Assembly: GCF_019278525.1 (NCBI RefSeq)
Contig: NZ_CP058986.1
Coordinates: 3,487,001-3,551,000, forward strand
Source of the DNA: Polaribacter sp. HaHaR_3_91
GTDB lineage: Bacteria > Bacteroidota > Bacteroidia > Flavobacteriales > Flavobacteriaceae
DNA: 64,000 nt
Reading direction: 5' to 3'
Shown here in pieces: positions 1-9,635 of this stretch (the first letter of the stretch is position 1; every line of letters begins with the position of its first letter). The notes beneath the pieces were generated by a model. The model saw nothing but the letters and a program-made list of their open reading frames with translations, ran no database searches and was not told where the DNA came from. The position numbers and the translations under genes are program-made.

Positions 1-1112
1 CTATTAGTTACTCTTTCATAATCACTTTCAATAACATATCCTTCTTCTTTTAAATAAGATGCAGAATAAAATATAGAATGATTTTCGCCACCAGAAGCAA
101 CATTTACAGAGTGATTTTTTCTACTACCAGTTCTTTCTAAAAAATCGAACCAATCTAAAGACTCATATGTAAGTTCTGCATTAGGATTTAATTTACCGTC
201 AGTACCAACAATTTGATCATTTGCTACATTAAATGGGTTATAACCTAATTGATTAAATATTTTTGCAGAAGCTTCAATTTCTGGATTTGCACCACCTATT
301 GTGTTCTTGTAACCTTCCCACATTAACTCATAATAAGAACCTGCTCCCACCATATCATAATTAGGTACAGATCTTGTAATAACACTGTATTGTGTAGATG
401 CACTAACAGTTGTTTTATTATTTCTTCCTTTTTTAGTTGTAATAATAACTACACCGTTTGCTGCTCTAGAACCATATAATGACGTTGAAGCCGCATCTTT
501 TAAAACTGTCATAGAAGCAATATCATCTTGATTGATCGAACTTAAAGAACCATCAAACTGAATTCCGTCTATAATGTATAAAGGAGTTGAACTACCGTTA
601 AGAGTACCAACACCACGAATTACAATTGACGGAGAAGAACCTGGTTGACCTGATGCTGCAACAAACTGCACACCAGTTGCCTTACCTTCAATAGCTCCAA
701 TTGGAGACGTTACAGATCTAAGTGCTAAATCTTTTGCTCCAACAACATTTGCAGAACCCGTAAAAGCTTCTTTAGTTGTTGTACCATAAGCAACAACAAT
801 AACCTCTTCTAAAACACTACTATCTTCTTGTAAAACTACATTAATAACAGAAGAAGCACCTACTTTCTTTTGTGTAGATTTGTACCCCAAGTAACTAAAA
901 ACTAATACGTCGCCACTTTTACTAGCAATTTTGTAGTTTCCATCAAAATCTGTTTCTACTCCTGTACTAGTACCTTTTACTAAAACACTTACACCAGGTA
1001 AACTCCCTGACTCATCTGAGACAGTCCCAGAAATAGTTTTCTTTTGAGCAAAAGTAACTTGCACAATCAACCCCAAAAAAAGTATTAGGGATACCTTAAA
1101 AAATTTTTTCAT
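1..1112 (-). CDS. SusC/RagA-type TonB-dependent outer membrane receptor, N-terminal part
   Basis: Outer-membrane receptor of the SusC/RagA class, which with a SusD-like lipoprotein imports oligomeric nutrients using TonB energy. The gene starts at an ATG at 1112 and runs off the left edge, so about 370 residues are visible. Residues 1-22 form a signal peptide ending in FAQ. Next comes a carboxypeptidase-regulatory-like beta-sandwich (ISGTVSDESGSLPGVSVLVK, about 27-105). The TonB plug follows (about 125-230), with VVAYGTTTKEAFTGS, a VIRGVGTLNG motif, the LYIIDGIQFDG segment and SLYGSRAANGVVIITTKKG. The barrel begins near residue 235. These signatures are diagnostic of SusC. The substrate cannot be told from this part, and any SusD partner lies outside the window. 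The class is certain; the specificity is unknown. Confidence 0.94.
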   Translation of the reverse strand, partial: MKKFFKVSLILFLGLIVQVTFAQKKTISGTVSDESGSLPGVSVLVKGTSTGVETDFDGNYKIASKSGDVLVFSYLGYKSTQKKVGASSVINVVLQEDSSVLEEVIVVAYGTTTKEAFTGSANVVGAKDLALRSVTSPIGAIEGKATGVQFVAASGQPGSSPSIVIRGVGTLNGSSTPLYIIDGIQFDGSLSSINQDDIASMTVLKDAASTSLYGSRAANGVVIITTKKGRNNKTTVSASTQYSVITRSVPNYDMVGAGSYYELMWEGYKNTIGGANPEIEASAKIFNQLGYNPFNVANDQIVGTDGKLNPNAELTYESLDWFDFLERTGSRKNHSVNVASGGENHSIFYSASYLKEEGYVIESDYERVTN

Positions 1113-1816
1113 TGTAATATCTATTTGAATTAATTATGTTCCAAAAATCATAAAATTTTCTTAATATAAAAAATAAAGATTAACATTTATTTATTTTTTA
1201 AATAACAAACATTAATTTTATTGAATAATATTCACCCTTATCAACAAAACACTGAACATTCCTCAATAAAAAACAGTATTTTTTATTTAACAATAAGTTA
1301 ATAGATATGATAATATTTACACATTAAAAGCACATAAATAATAATTTTAAAGTTAATTATTTAATGAATTAACGAATTAGGTATTACTTAAACTAAAACC
1401 TCTAACTTCATTTTCCTCAATTAAAGTAACAATCAAATTAACATGTTTTTTTTTCGTTTTGTTAATATGTTCTTAAATATTAAAAAAAAGACTAATAACG
1501 CTACTCCTACACTTATAACTTTAATTATAAGCACTTTACACACTCACCACCCTTCTAAAGTTAAAATTTATAAAAAAGACACAAACAAATTCTTTTCATT
1601 TTATTCCGCAAAAAAACAAAAGAAATCACCTAAAAAAACCATTTTAACACTTTGAAAATTAATGAGATTCAAAAAAGTATAGTTACAAAACAGATTCACT
1701 CTTTACAGAAAAAAAGATAATCTTACACAATAAATAACAAACAAAAAAAGACTCACTATTTATAAATAGTGAGTCTTAAATACCTTTAAAATGTAAAGGG
1801 ATATTATTATTACTTG
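1113..1816. other. AT-rich non-coding stretch upstream of the SusC gene
   Basis: About 700 bases of very AT-rich DNA between the start of the minus-strand SusC gene and the end of the DUF4197 gene. It must hold the SusC promoter, but I found no clean TAnnTTTG core near the start. A 70-codon plus-strand frame at 1443-1655 has a low-complexity Lys/Thr/Phe composition and no recognisable domain, so I do not call it. The only clear structure is the hairpin at its right end. Confidence 0.6.
1743..1777 (-). terminator. Rho-independent terminator of the DUF4197 gene
   Basis: A perfect palindrome, GACTCACTATTT and its complement, is flanked on the left by seven A, which read as a U-tract on the minus strand. 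It sits 40 bases after the stop of the DUF4197 lipoprotein gene. Confidence 0.85.
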
Positions 1817-2521
1817 CTAGTCTTGCAAAGCAAACACTTGCTTTAATAAAGCAGAAGTACGTAAACTTGCTTTTTCTCTAATTCCTACTTCTTCAACTTC
1901 AATCATTGTAAATACTCCTTTTAAGGCTTGGTTTGTTACATATTTAGTTAAATCTGGATCTACCTTATTCACAAAAGGAATAGAATTATATTTACCAATT
2001 AAATTACTCCAAATTTTATCTGCTCCTACTTTAGAAAAAGAATTTTCAATTACTGGACTAAAACTAGCCGTTAAATTATCAGTAGTTTTTACTTGTAAGT
2101 AAGAAGTTGCAGCATTTTGGTCACCTAAAAGAATATTCTTTGCATCTGCAAACGTCATATCCTTTACAGCATCTACAAAAATTGGAGTCGCAGTTTTTAC
2201 AGCATCTTCAGCTGCTCTGTTTAAGGCTTTAATACCTTCATCTGCCAAGTTACCTAAACCAATTTTACGCAAACCATTATCTACAGCTTGTAATTCTGCA
2301 GGCAACATAATTTTTACCAAATCATTTTTATAAAACCCGTCTGTTGCAGTTAATTTAGAAACTTGATTTTTTATTCCGTTGTCTAAAGCTGCACGCAGTC
2401 CGTTACCTATTTGTTCTTCACTTAAACCTGTATTTTGACTTACTTGATTCACTACATTTTGTAACTCTGCACACCCTACAAACTGAAGGGCAACGACTAA
2501 AATTAAAATTCTTTTTATCAT
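1817..2521 (-). CDS. DUF4197 domain lipoprotein
   Basis: A 234-residue protein with an N-terminal lipoprotein signal (ILVVALQFVGC, lipid-acceptor Cys17). The rest is an all-helical DUF4197 domain, recognisable from ALDNGIKNQVSKL near residue 46, the segment IMLPAELQAVDNGLRKIGLG, a FADAKNILLGD motif and the C-terminal KGVFTMIEVEE...IREK. The family is periplasmic or membrane-anchored, common in Gram-negative bacteria and of unknown function. It starts at an ATG at 2521 and is a single-gene unit, closed by a strong hairpin and separated from the small DUF5522 gene upstream by about 55 bases. No catalytic residues are evident. The family call is confident; the function is unknown. Confidence 0.88.
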   Translation of the reverse strand: MIKRILILVVALQFVGCAELQNVVNQVSQNTGLSEEQIGNGLRAALDNGIKNQVSKLTATDGFYKNDLVKIMLPAELQAVDNGLRKIGLGNLADEGIKALNRAAEDAVKTATPIFVDAVKDMTFADAKNILLGDQNAATSYLQVKTTDNLTASFSPVIENSFSKVGADKIWSNLIGKYNSIPFVNKVDPDLTKYVTNQALKGVFTMIEVEEVGIREKASLRTSALLKQVFALQD

Positions 2522-2576
2522 TTTTATTGTATTTTATCTACTCTTTAGAAACTCTTTCGATTTAAAAGTCACTTTT

Positions 2577-2741
2577 TTATTTAAAACTATCTGTTTTCTT
2601 ATCGTATCCATAAGGACAATGTTTACAACCGCTTTTACAGCAATGACCTCTTTTAAGATGAAATTTTTCTGTAAACACTTTATAACCTTGTTCGTTTACA
2701 TAAAAATCACCTTCCTCTAATGCTACTCTTTTATTATACAC
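2577..2741 (-). CDS. DUF5522 small Cys-rich protein
   Basis: A 54-residue gene. The C-terminal half carries the family signature HLKRGHCCKSGCKHCPYGY, with four Cys that could bind a metal. Preceding residues (EEGDFYVNEQGYKVFTEK) also match the DUF5522 pattern known from Bacteroidota. No ATG fits the frame, so I use GTG at 2741, which lies just after a TATTTTTG promoter core and would make the mRNA leaderless or nearly so. The gene is isolated from the DUF4136 gene upstream by a terminator. Function is unknown; metal binding is inferred from CC-x3-C-x2-C only. Confidence 0.75.
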   Translation of the reverse strand: MYNKRVALEEGDFYVNEQGYKVFTEKFHLKRGHCCKSGCKHCPYGYDKKTDSFK

Positions 2742-2745
2742 TTTG

Positions 2746-2753
2746 CAAAAATA
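2746..2753 (-). promoter_or_regulatory. Bacteroidota -7 box for the DUF5522 gene
   Basis: TATTTTTG matches the TAnnTTTG core exactly. It lies directly after the upstream terminator and five bases before the GTG start, so transcription would begin at or beside the start codon. No clear -33 TTG is visible. Confidence 0.5.
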
Positions 2754-2764
2754 GTTTATAATCC

Positions 2765-2792
2765 ATAAAAAAAGCGTTCCTAAGAACGCTTT
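2765..2792 (-). terminator. Terminator of the DUF4136 lipoprotein gene
   Basis: Stem AAAGCGTTC/GAACGCTTT with loop CTAA, flanked by A-runs on the left and T-runs on the right. It begins eight bases after the stop of the DUF4136 gene and separates it from the DUF5522 gene. Confidence 0.88.
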
Positions 2793-2799
2793 TTAATTT

Positions 2800-3339
2800 T
2801 TATTTATCTTTTCCTGGAGGAAATCTAGAGATAATCTCTTTTACAAACTCTTTAATTCTAGCTTCTTTTTTCTCTCTATTTTGAAGTTTTAAAGCTCCAG
2901 TTCCAATTCCTTGCCAAATCAATTCTTTTTTCTGTCTATCAATAAAATCTACAAACAATGTACCTTCTGTATATTGAGAAACACTAATATTATTTCTACC
3001 TCCCATCATCCAAGGGCTCCATCCCCAACCGTAACCATAGCCAAAATTGTTATTTTGGTTTACATCTACTTTTTCTCTAGATTTTGTAAAAATACTCACC
3101 AACATATCTGGATTTTCAGATTTTGTAAATCCTTGTGCTGATAATTCTGACTCAATAGCACGTAAAATTCTTTTTTTATCTAAATCAGAAATTTCTGCTT
3201 TATCGATACCTGGTTTGTAAAAAGCAAACGTTTTATATTGAGTAAAATCTACTTTATTATCATAATCGGTTGTAACTTTTATAGCACTACAAGATGCTAA
3301 AAGCACTGTACTAAAAAGAAGTAAAAATGTTTTTTTCAT
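2800..3339 (-). CDS. DUF4136 domain lipoprotein
   Basis: A 179-residue lipoprotein with signal peptide and lipobox (LLASC, Cys17). The mature part is a DUF4136 domain: KVTTDYDNKVDFTQYKTFAF at the start, then the Gly/Tyr/Trp-rich central loop YGYGWGWSPWMMGG, and the C-terminal FVDFIDRQKKELIWQGIG strand pair typical of the family. DUF4136 proteins are envelope lipoproteins of unknown role found in many Gram-negative bacteria. The ATG at 3339 is followed immediately by Lys-Lys and the hydrophobic core, which supports the start. The gene stands alone with its own promoter and terminator. Confidence 0.9.
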   Translation of the reverse strand: MKKTFLLLFSTVLLASCSAIKVTTDYDNKVDFTQYKTFAFYKPGIDKAEISDLDKKRILRAIESELSAQGFTKSENPDMLVSIFTKSREKVDVNQNNNFGYGYGWGWSPWMMGGRNNISVSQYTEGTLFVDFIDRQKKELIWQGIGTGALKLQNREKKEARIKEFVKEIISRFPPGKDK

Positions 3340-3754
3340 GAGATTTGTTTTATATTATTAAATCAATTAAAGCACTATATGCAAAATTAAAAGCATGACA
3401 AATAAGTATTTTCACAACCTAGTTCAACTTTCAAATAGTTTACAAGACTACCTTATTATTTATAAAAAAGGTACTTAAAACAACATTGCTTCCTATTAAA
3501 AAATGTTGTTTATAAATGCTTCTAGACTTCTTACAATCAGCAATAAACATGCCAAAACAATCCTAAAACTCTTATTAACAAGCAAAATGAATCGTATAAC
3601 AATTAGAAATACATTCATTGTAAAAAAAATTCTGTTTCTACATTTGATTGATAATTGTAAAATCAGGTTTAAAAACTACTTACCTCATCATCTTTTGTGA
3701 AGAAGTTTACCCAAATATATTTATATTGTAATGAATATTGTTTAATTTTAAGAA
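3340..3754. other. Intergenic region between divergent genes
   Basis: About 415 AT-rich bases separating the minus-strand DUF4136 gene from the plus-strand membrane protein. Apart from the DUF4136 promoter I see no RNA, repeat or convincing gene. A 65-codon frame at 3503-3700 lacks family features and is probably chance. Confidence 0.5.
3382..3389 (-). promoter_or_regulatory. Bacteroidota -7 box for the DUF4136 gene
   Basis: TAATTTTG on the minus strand matches TAnnTTTG, about 40 bases upstream of the ATG. The -33 element is not clear. Confidence 0.4.
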
Positions 3755-4078
3755 ATGATTTTAATTACTAAACATCTAATACCAAAAGGTTTTGTTGGCA
3801 TAACTTTATTTCCTTTTATTCTTCTAAAAAAGAAAGATTTAAAAGATGATAAAGTTTTAGTAAACCATGAAAAAATACATTTAAAACAGCAAGCTGAATT
3901 ACTACTGATATTCTTCTACATTTTTTATAGTTTAGAGTGGATTTTAAAATTTTTAAGGCATAAAAATGCATATCTAGCTTATAAAAATTTAAGTTTCGAA
4001 CGTGAAGCATATCAAAATGAAAATAATTTTAACTATATAAAAAATCGAAAATTTTGGGCATTTATAAAATACTTTTAA
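3755..4078 (+). CDS. Small membrane protein with a zincin-like HEKIH motif
   Basis: A 107-residue protein with HEKIH near residue 39-43 (LVNHEKIHLKQQAELL), one or two hydrophobic segments (FVGITLFPFILL and LLLIFFYIFYSLEWIL), and a downstream Glu in SFEREAYQNE about residue 81-90. HExxH followed by a distal Glu in an ExxA-type context is the layout of gluzincin metallopeptidases, so a very small membrane zincin is possible. I know of short flavobacterial proteins of this pattern but no assigned function. It overlaps the next gene by 25 bases, which suggests translational coupling to a cell-wall peptidase. Catalysis is inference from the motif only. Confidence 0.65.
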   Translation: MILITKHLIPKGFVGITLFPFILLKKKDLKDDKVLVNHEKIHLKQQAELLLIFFYIFYSLEWILKFLRHKNAYLAYKNLSFEREAYQNENNFNYIKNRKFWAFIKYF

Positions 4079-4839
4079 AACTAATTGTAATTCTTTTTTT
4101 CTTCGGATGTTTTAATGGTTGCAAGCCAGCACCAAAGAAAATTGTAATACAAACTACTGAAGTTTCTAATGAAAAAGATTCCACTTTGTTATTTCCAAAA
4201 TATCTAAACATAAATTATGTTTTAGGAAAATTTAATTATACAGAAAACTCAGATTTTACAGTTGTTCCTAAAGAGAACTCATCAAAAAAAATATATTTAA
4301 GAAAAGAAGTTTTAGAAGCTTTTCTAGAAATGAATGCCGCAGCACTAAAAGAAAATATTTCATTTACAATACTATCTGGAACTAGAAATTTTGATCACCA
4401 AAAACGTATTTGGGATTACAAATGGAATGATAAATATAAAAACTTACCTCCTCTAAAAAGAGCAAAAAAGATTTTAGAATTTAGTTCTATGCCCTCCACT
4501 TCTCGCCATCATTGGGGAACAGATATGGATATTAATAGTCTTACTAATTCTTATTTTACACAAGGAAAAGGGCTAAAAGAATACAATTGGTTGTTACAAA
4601 ATGCACATACATATGGTTTTTATCAAGTATACACTTCCAAAGAAAATGGAAGAACAGGTTATAGTGAAGAAAAATGGCATTGGACTTATTTACCACTCTC
4701 AGCACTCTATTTAAAATACTATAACGCAAAAGTTGATTTAAAAAACATCAACGGATTTGAAGGTTTTTCTTACGTAAAAGAACTAAACGTTGTTAAAGAG
4801 TACATAAATGGAATCAACCCCGAAATTCTTAAAAACTAA
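4054..4839 (+). CDS. M15 family D-alanyl-D-alanine carboxypeptidase (VanY-like) lipoprotein
   Basis: A peptidoglycan peptidase of the M15B/VanY group, expected to trim D-Ala residues from stem peptides. Zinc and active-site motifs are visible: SRHHWGTDMDI near residue 150 (His and Asp ligands) and EKWHWTYLP near 208 (catalytic and third ligand His). The N-terminus is a lipoprotein signal with lipobox CFNGC, which places the enzyme on the periplasmic side of a membrane. The start is a TTG at 4054 inside the preceding gene. No ATG lies before the signal peptide, so the signal sequence supports this start. Length, 261 residues, is usual for the family. Confidence 0.88.
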   Translation: MGIYKILLKLIVILFFFGCFNGCKPAPKKIVIQTTEVSNEKDSTLLFPKYLNINYVLGKFNYTENSDFTVVPKENSSKKIYLRKEVLEAFLEMNAAALKENISFTILSGTRNFDHQKRIWDYKWNDKYKNLPPLKRAKKILEFSSMPSTSRHHWGTDMDINSLTNSYFTQGKGLKEYNWLLQNAHTYGFYQVYTSKENGRTGYSEEKWHWTYLPLSALYLKYYNAKVDLKNINGFEGFSYVKELNVVKEYINGINPEILKN

Positions 4840-4913
4840 TAATACATTAAAAAAACACATACTATTTTAATAATTCATTAAATTGCAGTACTAATTTTAT
4901 ATAAATTTTACGA

Positions 4914-7900
4914 ATGAAACAAATCACTCCTTATAAACCAAAACACAAAGTACGTATTGTAACTGCTGCTGCTCTTTTTGATGGCCATGATGCTTCTATA
5001 AATATTATGCGTAGAATTATTCAAGCCACAGGCGTAGAAGTAATTCATTTAGGTCATGATAGATCTGTGGAAGAGGTGGTAAATTGCGCCATACAAGAAG
5101 ATGTAAATGCCATTGCAATCACTTCTTACCAAGGAGGTCATACTGAGTATTTTAAATACATGTTTGATTTATTAAAAGAAAAAGGAGCTCAACATATCAA
5201 AATTTTTGGTGGTGGTGGTGGCGTAATCCTTCCTAAAGAAATAAAGGAATTGATGGATTATGGAATTACAAAAATTTATTCTCCAGATGATGGTAGAGCA
5301 TTAGGTTTGCAAGGAATGATAAACGATTTAGTGCAAAAATCTGAAGAGACCTTTACGAAAGAAAATAAAATTGTGACCCTAAAAGTTTGCAATGAAGATG
5401 GCGATTGGTTACTAAAATTAGAAAGTAAAAAAGTTTTAGAAAACTTAAAAAATAAAGATGTAAATACAATTGCAAGATTAATTTCACTCGCAGAAAATAA
5501 CCATACAGATTTTACAAAGATATTTTCACCTTTAGATAAACTAATAGAATCTACCCCAGTTCTGGGAATTACAGGAACTGGTGGTGCAGGAAAATCTTCT
5601 TTAGTTGACGAATTGGTACGTCGATTTTTAATTGATTTTCCAGAAAAAACAATCGGAATTATTTCTGTTGATCCATCAAAAAGGAAAACAGGCGGAGCAC
5701 TTTTAGGAGATAGAATTAGAATGAACTCCATAAACAATTCTCACGTGTACATGCGTTCTTTAGCGACACGTCAATCTAACCTTGCTTTGTCTAAAAATGT
5801 AAATGAAGCTATTGATGTTTTAAAAGCAGCTGAGTTCGATTTAATTATTTTAGAAACTTCAGGAATCGGACAATCAGATACAGAAATCACAGAACATTCT
5901 GATACTTCTTTGTATGTAATGACACCAGAATTTGGTGCTGCAACGCAATTAGAAAAGATTGACATGCTAGATTATGCGGATTTAGTTGCCATTAATAAGT
6001 TTGACAAGCGTGGTGCTTTAGACGCTGTTAGAGATGTAAAGAAACAATACATGCGTAACAACAATCTTTGGCATATACACCAAGATGATTTGCCTGTTTA
6101 TGGTACGATAGCATCCCAATTTAACGATCCAGGAATGAATACTTTATACAAAAGTATTATGGATAAGCTAGTTGAAAAAACAGGAGCAGATTTAAAATCA
6201 AACATGGAAATTACCACTGAAATGTCTGAGAAGATATTTGTAATTCCACCTGCAAGAGTTCGGTATTTATCTGAAATTGCAGAAAGTAATAGAACGTATG
6301 ATCAAAATGTTGATGACCAGGTAGTAGTTGCTCAGAAATTGTACGGAATTTACCAAACAATACTTTCTATTACAGAAAATAATAAGTCATTGCAAGGAAC
6401 CAAGCAATCTGTTCTTACTAAAACAGGGATTGATGAAAATGAGATTCTGAAACAAGTTCAGAATGACAAGTCGAATGTCATTCCGACAGAAAGAGGAACG
6501 AATGACGAGGAATCTGAAACCTACTTCTTAAAATTATTACTAGCTCAATTTGACAAAACAAAACTAAACCTCCATCCTTTAAACTGGGAAATCATTTTAA
6601 ACTGGAGTGAGAAAGTTCAGAAATATAAAAACCCAATTTATACGTTTAAAGTCCGTGATAAAGAAATCAATATAGAAACACATTTAGAGTCTTTATCACA
6701 CACACAAATTCCTAAAATAGCTTTACCAAAGTACCAAGCTTGGGGAGATTTATTACGTTGGAATTTACAAGAAAATGTTCCAGGTGAATTCCCTTACACT
6801 GCTGGATTATATCCGTTTAAAAGAACCGGCGAAGACCCTACAAGAATGTTTGCGGGTGAAGGTGGTCCCGAAAGAACAAACAGAAGGTTTCATTATGTAA
6901 GTCTTGGAATGGATGCAAAACGTCTTTCTACCGCTTTCGATTCTGTTACATTATATGGAAACGATCCTGGTAAAAGACCTGATATTTATGGAAAAATCGG
7001 AAACGCAGGAGTTTCAATTTGTTGCTTAGACGATGCTAAAAAATTATATTCTGGATTTGATTTAAGCCACCCAATGACTTCCGTTTCGATGACCATCAAT
7101 GGACCAGCACCTATGTTGTTAGGTTTTTTTATGAATGCCGCTATCGATCAAAATTGTGAGAAATATATTATAGAAAACAAATTAGAAGCACAAGTTGAAG
7201 CTACTTTTATAGAGTTTTATGATTTAAAAGGTTTAGAGAGACCAAAATATCAAGGTGAATTACCTGAAGGAAACAATGGTTTAGGTTTAATGCTTCTAGG
7301 TTTAACTGGTGATTTGGTTTTACCTTCTGACGTGTATCAGCAAATAAAAAAAGACACACTAGCTCAAGTTAGAGGAACTGTGCAAGCAGATATTTTAAAA
7401 GAAGATCAGGCTCAAAATACCTGTATTTTTTCTACCGAATTTGCGTTGCGTTTAATGGGTGATGTGCAAGAGTATTTCATCGAAAAACAAGTTAGAAACT
7501 TTTATTCGGTTTCTATTTCTGGATATCATATTGCAGAAGCTGGTGCAAACCCAATTACGCAATTGGCTTTAACATTGTCTAACGGATTTACCTATGTAGA
7601 ATATTATTTAAGTCGTGGAATGGACATCAATAAATTCGGACCAAACTTATCTTTCTTTTTCTCTAACGGAATAGATCCTGAATATTCTGTAATAGGAAGA
7701 GTTGCGCGTAAAATTTGGGCAAAAGCCATGAAAAATAAATACGGTGCCAACCCAAGAGCACAAATGTTAAAATATCATATTCAGACTTCTGGACGCTCTT
7801 TACACGCGCAAGAAATCGATTTTAATGATATAAGAACTACACTACAAGCTTTGTACGCAATTAACGATAATTGTAATTCTTTACATACCAATGCGTATGA

Positions 7901-8471
7901 TGAAGCCATTACAACGCCAACAGAAGAATCTGTAAGAAGAGCTATGGCTATTCAGTTAATCATCAACAAAGAATTAGGATTGACGAAGAATGAAAACCCA
8001 ATTCAAGGTGCATTTATTATTGAAGAATTAACCGATTTGGTAGAAGCTGCCGTTTTAGAAGAATTTGATAGAATTACAGAGCGTGGAGGCGTTTTAGGAG
8101 CCATGGAAACCATGTATCAACGTTCTAAAATACAAGAAGAAAGTTTGTATTATGAAACTTTGAAACACAATGGAGAATTCCCAATTATTGGAGTAAATAC
8201 TTTTTTAAGTTCTAAAGGATCTCCAACCGTTCAACCTGCAGAAATTATTAGAGCAACGGAAACAGAAAAGCAACATCAAATTAAAACGAAAGAAAACCTC
8301 AACAAAGCAAATCCGAAGAAAGTTGCAAAACAAATTGCAATTTTACAAGAAGCAGCCATACAAAATGAAAACTTATTTGATATATTAATGGAAGCAACCA
8401 AAGTGTGCTCTTTAGGACAAATTACAGAGGCTTTATTTAAAGTTGGAGGACAATATAGAAGGAATATGTAA
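4914..8471 (+). CDS. icmF: Fused acyl-CoA mutase IcmF (B12 domain, G-protein chaperone and mutase in one chain)
   Basis: IcmF rearranges isobutyryl-CoA and n-butyryl-CoA (and related acyl-CoAs) using adenosylcobalamin; it is cytoplasmic. At 1185 residues it shows three parts in order. The cobalamin-binding domain at about 10-140 has DGHDAS, with His25 as the predicted lower cobalt ligand. The MeaB-like GTPase has the P-loop GTGGAGKSS near 220 and NKFD near 360. The mutase TIM barrel from about 600 carries [19 protein letters not shown] and the downstream substrate-binding segments. This architecture separates IcmF from split methylmalonyl-CoA mutases. Residues about 511-534, in the linker between chaperone and mutase, are encoded by a dispersed palindromic repeat inserted in frame (see the repeat entry). 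The gene is a single large unit; a plug-domain protein follows after 35 bases. Confidence 0.95.
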   Translation: MKQITPYKPKHKVRIVTAAALFDGHDASINIMRRIIQATGVEVIHLGHDRSVEEVVNCAIQEDVNAIAITSYQGGHTEYFKYMFDLLKEKGAQHIKIFGGGGGVILPKEIKELMDYGITKIYSPDDGRALGLQGMINDLVQKSEETFTKENKIVTLKVCNEDGDWLLKLESKKVLENLKNKDVNTIARLISLAENNHTDFTKIFSPLDKLIESTPVLGITGTGGAGKSSLVDELVRRFLIDFPEKTIGIISVDPSKRKTGGALLGDRIRMNSINNSHVYMRSLATRQSNLALSKNVNEAIDVLKAAEFDLIILETSGIGQSDTEITEHSDTSLYVMTPEFGAATQLEKIDMLDYADLVAINKFDKRGALDAVRDVKKQYMRNNNLWHIHQDDLPVYGTIASQFNDPGMNTLYKSIMDKLVEKTGADLKSNMEITTEMSEKIFVIPPARVRYLSEIAESNRTYDQNVDDQVVVAQKLYGIYQTILSITENNKSLQGTKQSVLTKTGIDENEILKQVQNDKSNVIPTERGTNDEESETYFLKLLLAQFDKTKLNLHPLNWEIILNWSEKVQKYKNPIYTFKVRDKEINIETHLESLSHTQIPKIALPKYQAWGDLLRWNLQENVPGEFPYTAGLYPFKRTGEDPTRMFAGEGGPERTNRRFHYVSLGMDAKRLSTAFDSVTLYGNDPGKRPDIYGKIGNAGVSICCLDDAKKLYSGFDLSHPMTSVSMTINGPAPMLLGFFMNAAIDQNCEKYIIENKLEAQVEATFIEFYDLKGLERPKYQGELPEGNNGLGLMLLGLTGDLVLPSDVYQQIKKDTLAQVRGTVQADILKEDQAQNTCIFSTEFALRLMGDVQEYFIEKQVRNFYSVSISGYHIAEAGANPITQLALTLSNGFTYVEYYLSRGMDINKFGPNLSFFFSNGIDPEYSVIGRVARKIWAKAMKNKYGANPRAQMLKYHIQTSGRSLHAQEIDFNDIRTTLQALYAINDNCNSLHTNAYDEAITTPTEESVRRAMAIQLIINKELGLTKNENPIQGAFIIEELTDLVEAAVLEEFDRITERGGVLGAMETMYQRSKIQEESLYYETLKHNGEFPIIGVNTFLSSKGSPTVQPAEIIRATETEKQHQIKTKENLNKANPKKVAKQIAILQEAAIQNENLFDILMEATKVCSLGQITEALFKVGGQYRRNM
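6444..6515 (+). repeat. Dispersed palindromic element inserted in frame in icmF
   Basis: Two adjacent imperfect hairpins (ATTCTGAA/TTCAGAAT at 6444-6464 and GTCATTC/GAATGAC at 6477-6506) followed by GAGGAATCT. This sequence type resembles the intergenic GTCATTCCGA...GAGGAATCT repeats common in flavobacteria, of which a relative lies at 18066-18126. Here it spans 72 bases (24 codons) and adds a hydrophilic stretch ([18 protein letters not shown]) without breaking the frame. It sits in an interdomain linker, where it could be tolerated. Confidence 0.7.
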
Positions 8472-8506
8472 TAAAAAGCTATATTTAGCATTAAATATAA
8501 AAAATT

Positions 8507-9124
8507 ATGGTAACAAAAAGACATTTTATTATTCTATTAACGTCCTTATTCTTTAGCCTTGGGATGAATTCTCAGAACAAAAACATTACAATTAGGGTTA
8601 AAGATGTTAATAACAAACCTGTTTCTGGGGCTATTATCCTTTTAGACGATGTAAAACAAAATGTATGGACAAACTCTAGCGGGGTTTTTAAGACAAAACT
8701 AAAATCGACACCAAAAGAGATTAGTGCTTTTCATCCAAAAATTGGGATTAAAAAAATAGCATACAACGGAAAAGAAAACATCATTATAAAAATTGAAAAG
8801 GGAAATGACCTACCCGTTTCTAAAAATACTAAAACACAAAAAAGTTCAGACTCAAGTCAATTTAATTCTATTTATGATTATTTAAGAGGACAAATAGCCG
8901 GAGTTAATGTATCATCTGACGAGGAAATAACAATTAGAGGATACAATTCTATAAATGGAGATATGACTCCCTTATTTATATTAAATGAAACAACTGTATC
9001 AAAAGAAATTTTTGGTAACATTAGACCTTTAGATATTAAATCTGTAACGGTTTTAAAAGGACCAGAAACTACTAGATATGGTGTAAGAGGTGCTAACGGT
9101 GTTATAATTGTTACAACTAAATAA
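8507..9124 (+). CDS. Plug-only SusC-like protein (regulatory-like beta-sandwich plus TonB plug, no barrel)
   Basis: A 205-residue secreted protein. A signal peptide (residues 1-22) is followed by a carboxypeptidase-regulatory-like domain (ITIRVKDVNNKPVSGAIILL). A plug-like domain runs to the end: IYDYLRGQIAGVNV, ITIRGYNSING, PLFILNE, IRPLDIKSVTVLKGPETT, YGVRGANGVIIVTT. These are the plug signatures of SusC receptors, but the chain stops where a barrel of 700 or more residues would begin. There is no frameshift sign and a hairpin follows, so this is a designed short form, not a broken receptor. It may sit in the periplasm and bind ligands or TonB-system partners. That role is inference. Confidence 0.8.
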   Translation: MVTKRHFIILLTSLFFSLGMNSQNKNITIRVKDVNNKPVSGAIILLDDVKQNVWTNSSGVFKTKLKSTPKEISAFHPKIGIKKIAYNGKENIIIKIEKGNDLPVSKNTKTQKSSDSSQFNSIYDYLRGQIAGVNVSSDEEITIRGYNSINGDMTPLFILNETTVSKEIFGNIRPLDIKSVTVLKGPETTRYGVRGANGVIIVTTK

Positions 9125-9163
9125 AAGGTTTATTAAAAACAATTTTATACTTAAACTATTTAC

Positions 9164-9190
9164 AAAATCCGTTCTTAATGAGCGGATTTT
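9164..9190 (+). terminator. Hairpin after the plug-domain gene
   Basis: Stem AAAATCCG/CGGATTTT with an 11-base loop, 40 bases after the stop. The trailing T-run is short and interrupted (TTTT-AGC-TTTT), so termination strength is uncertain. Confidence 0.6.
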
Positions 9191-9635
9191 AGCTTTTACA
9201 AACTTCTTAGACCACCTTATTTCCCATTTATCTATTTCCTTTTTCTACATAAAAACAGCATAAATTAAATTTCAAAAAAGGAATATTTTATTGTGCCATA
9301 AAATTAGAATAAACAACCCAAAAAGCAAATACACCAAAACTTGGCATCCTAGTTTATGAAAAAAAACAACTATCGGGGTATGGAATTCAATATCAATTAA
9401 AAAATAACAGTTACATTTTTATCAACTAGAAAAACACAAGACCTAATGGAATGACATTGTCTCAAAAGCCTTGGTTTTAGTTTTATAAAAACCTGTGATG
9501 ATGAAGTTAAAAATAGAATTTGGAGTAGATTTGACATCATCTACTTTAGATATTGCACCTATAATTCTGTTTTTTTTTATCGATAGTATGTTCAATAGAA
9601 AATTACTAGAACAAGAAGTTTCAGTAGCTTTAGGG
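9191..9635 (+). pseudogene. Region of possible decayed coding sequence
   Basis: No intact gene is visible. Short coding-like plus-strand stretches occur: one ending at the TAG at about 9430 (KLGILVYEKKQLSGYGIQY) without a start, and a 51-codon frame from an ATG at 9498 to 9653 (EFGVDLTSSTLDIAPIILF), preceded in the same frame by more coding-like sequence broken by a stop. I do not recognise the parent gene. It may be the remnant of a hypothetical gene, or chance in AT-rich DNA. Confidence 0.25.

Noticed and set aside
1443..1655. 70-codon plus-strand frame upstream of the SusC gene
   Set aside because: Low-complexity Lys/Thr/Phe composition in AT-rich DNA, no family motif, no promoter core, so probably chance.
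3503..3700. 65-codon plus-strand frame between divergent genes
   Set aside because: No recognisable features and an atypical basic composition; the region is more likely promoter DNA.
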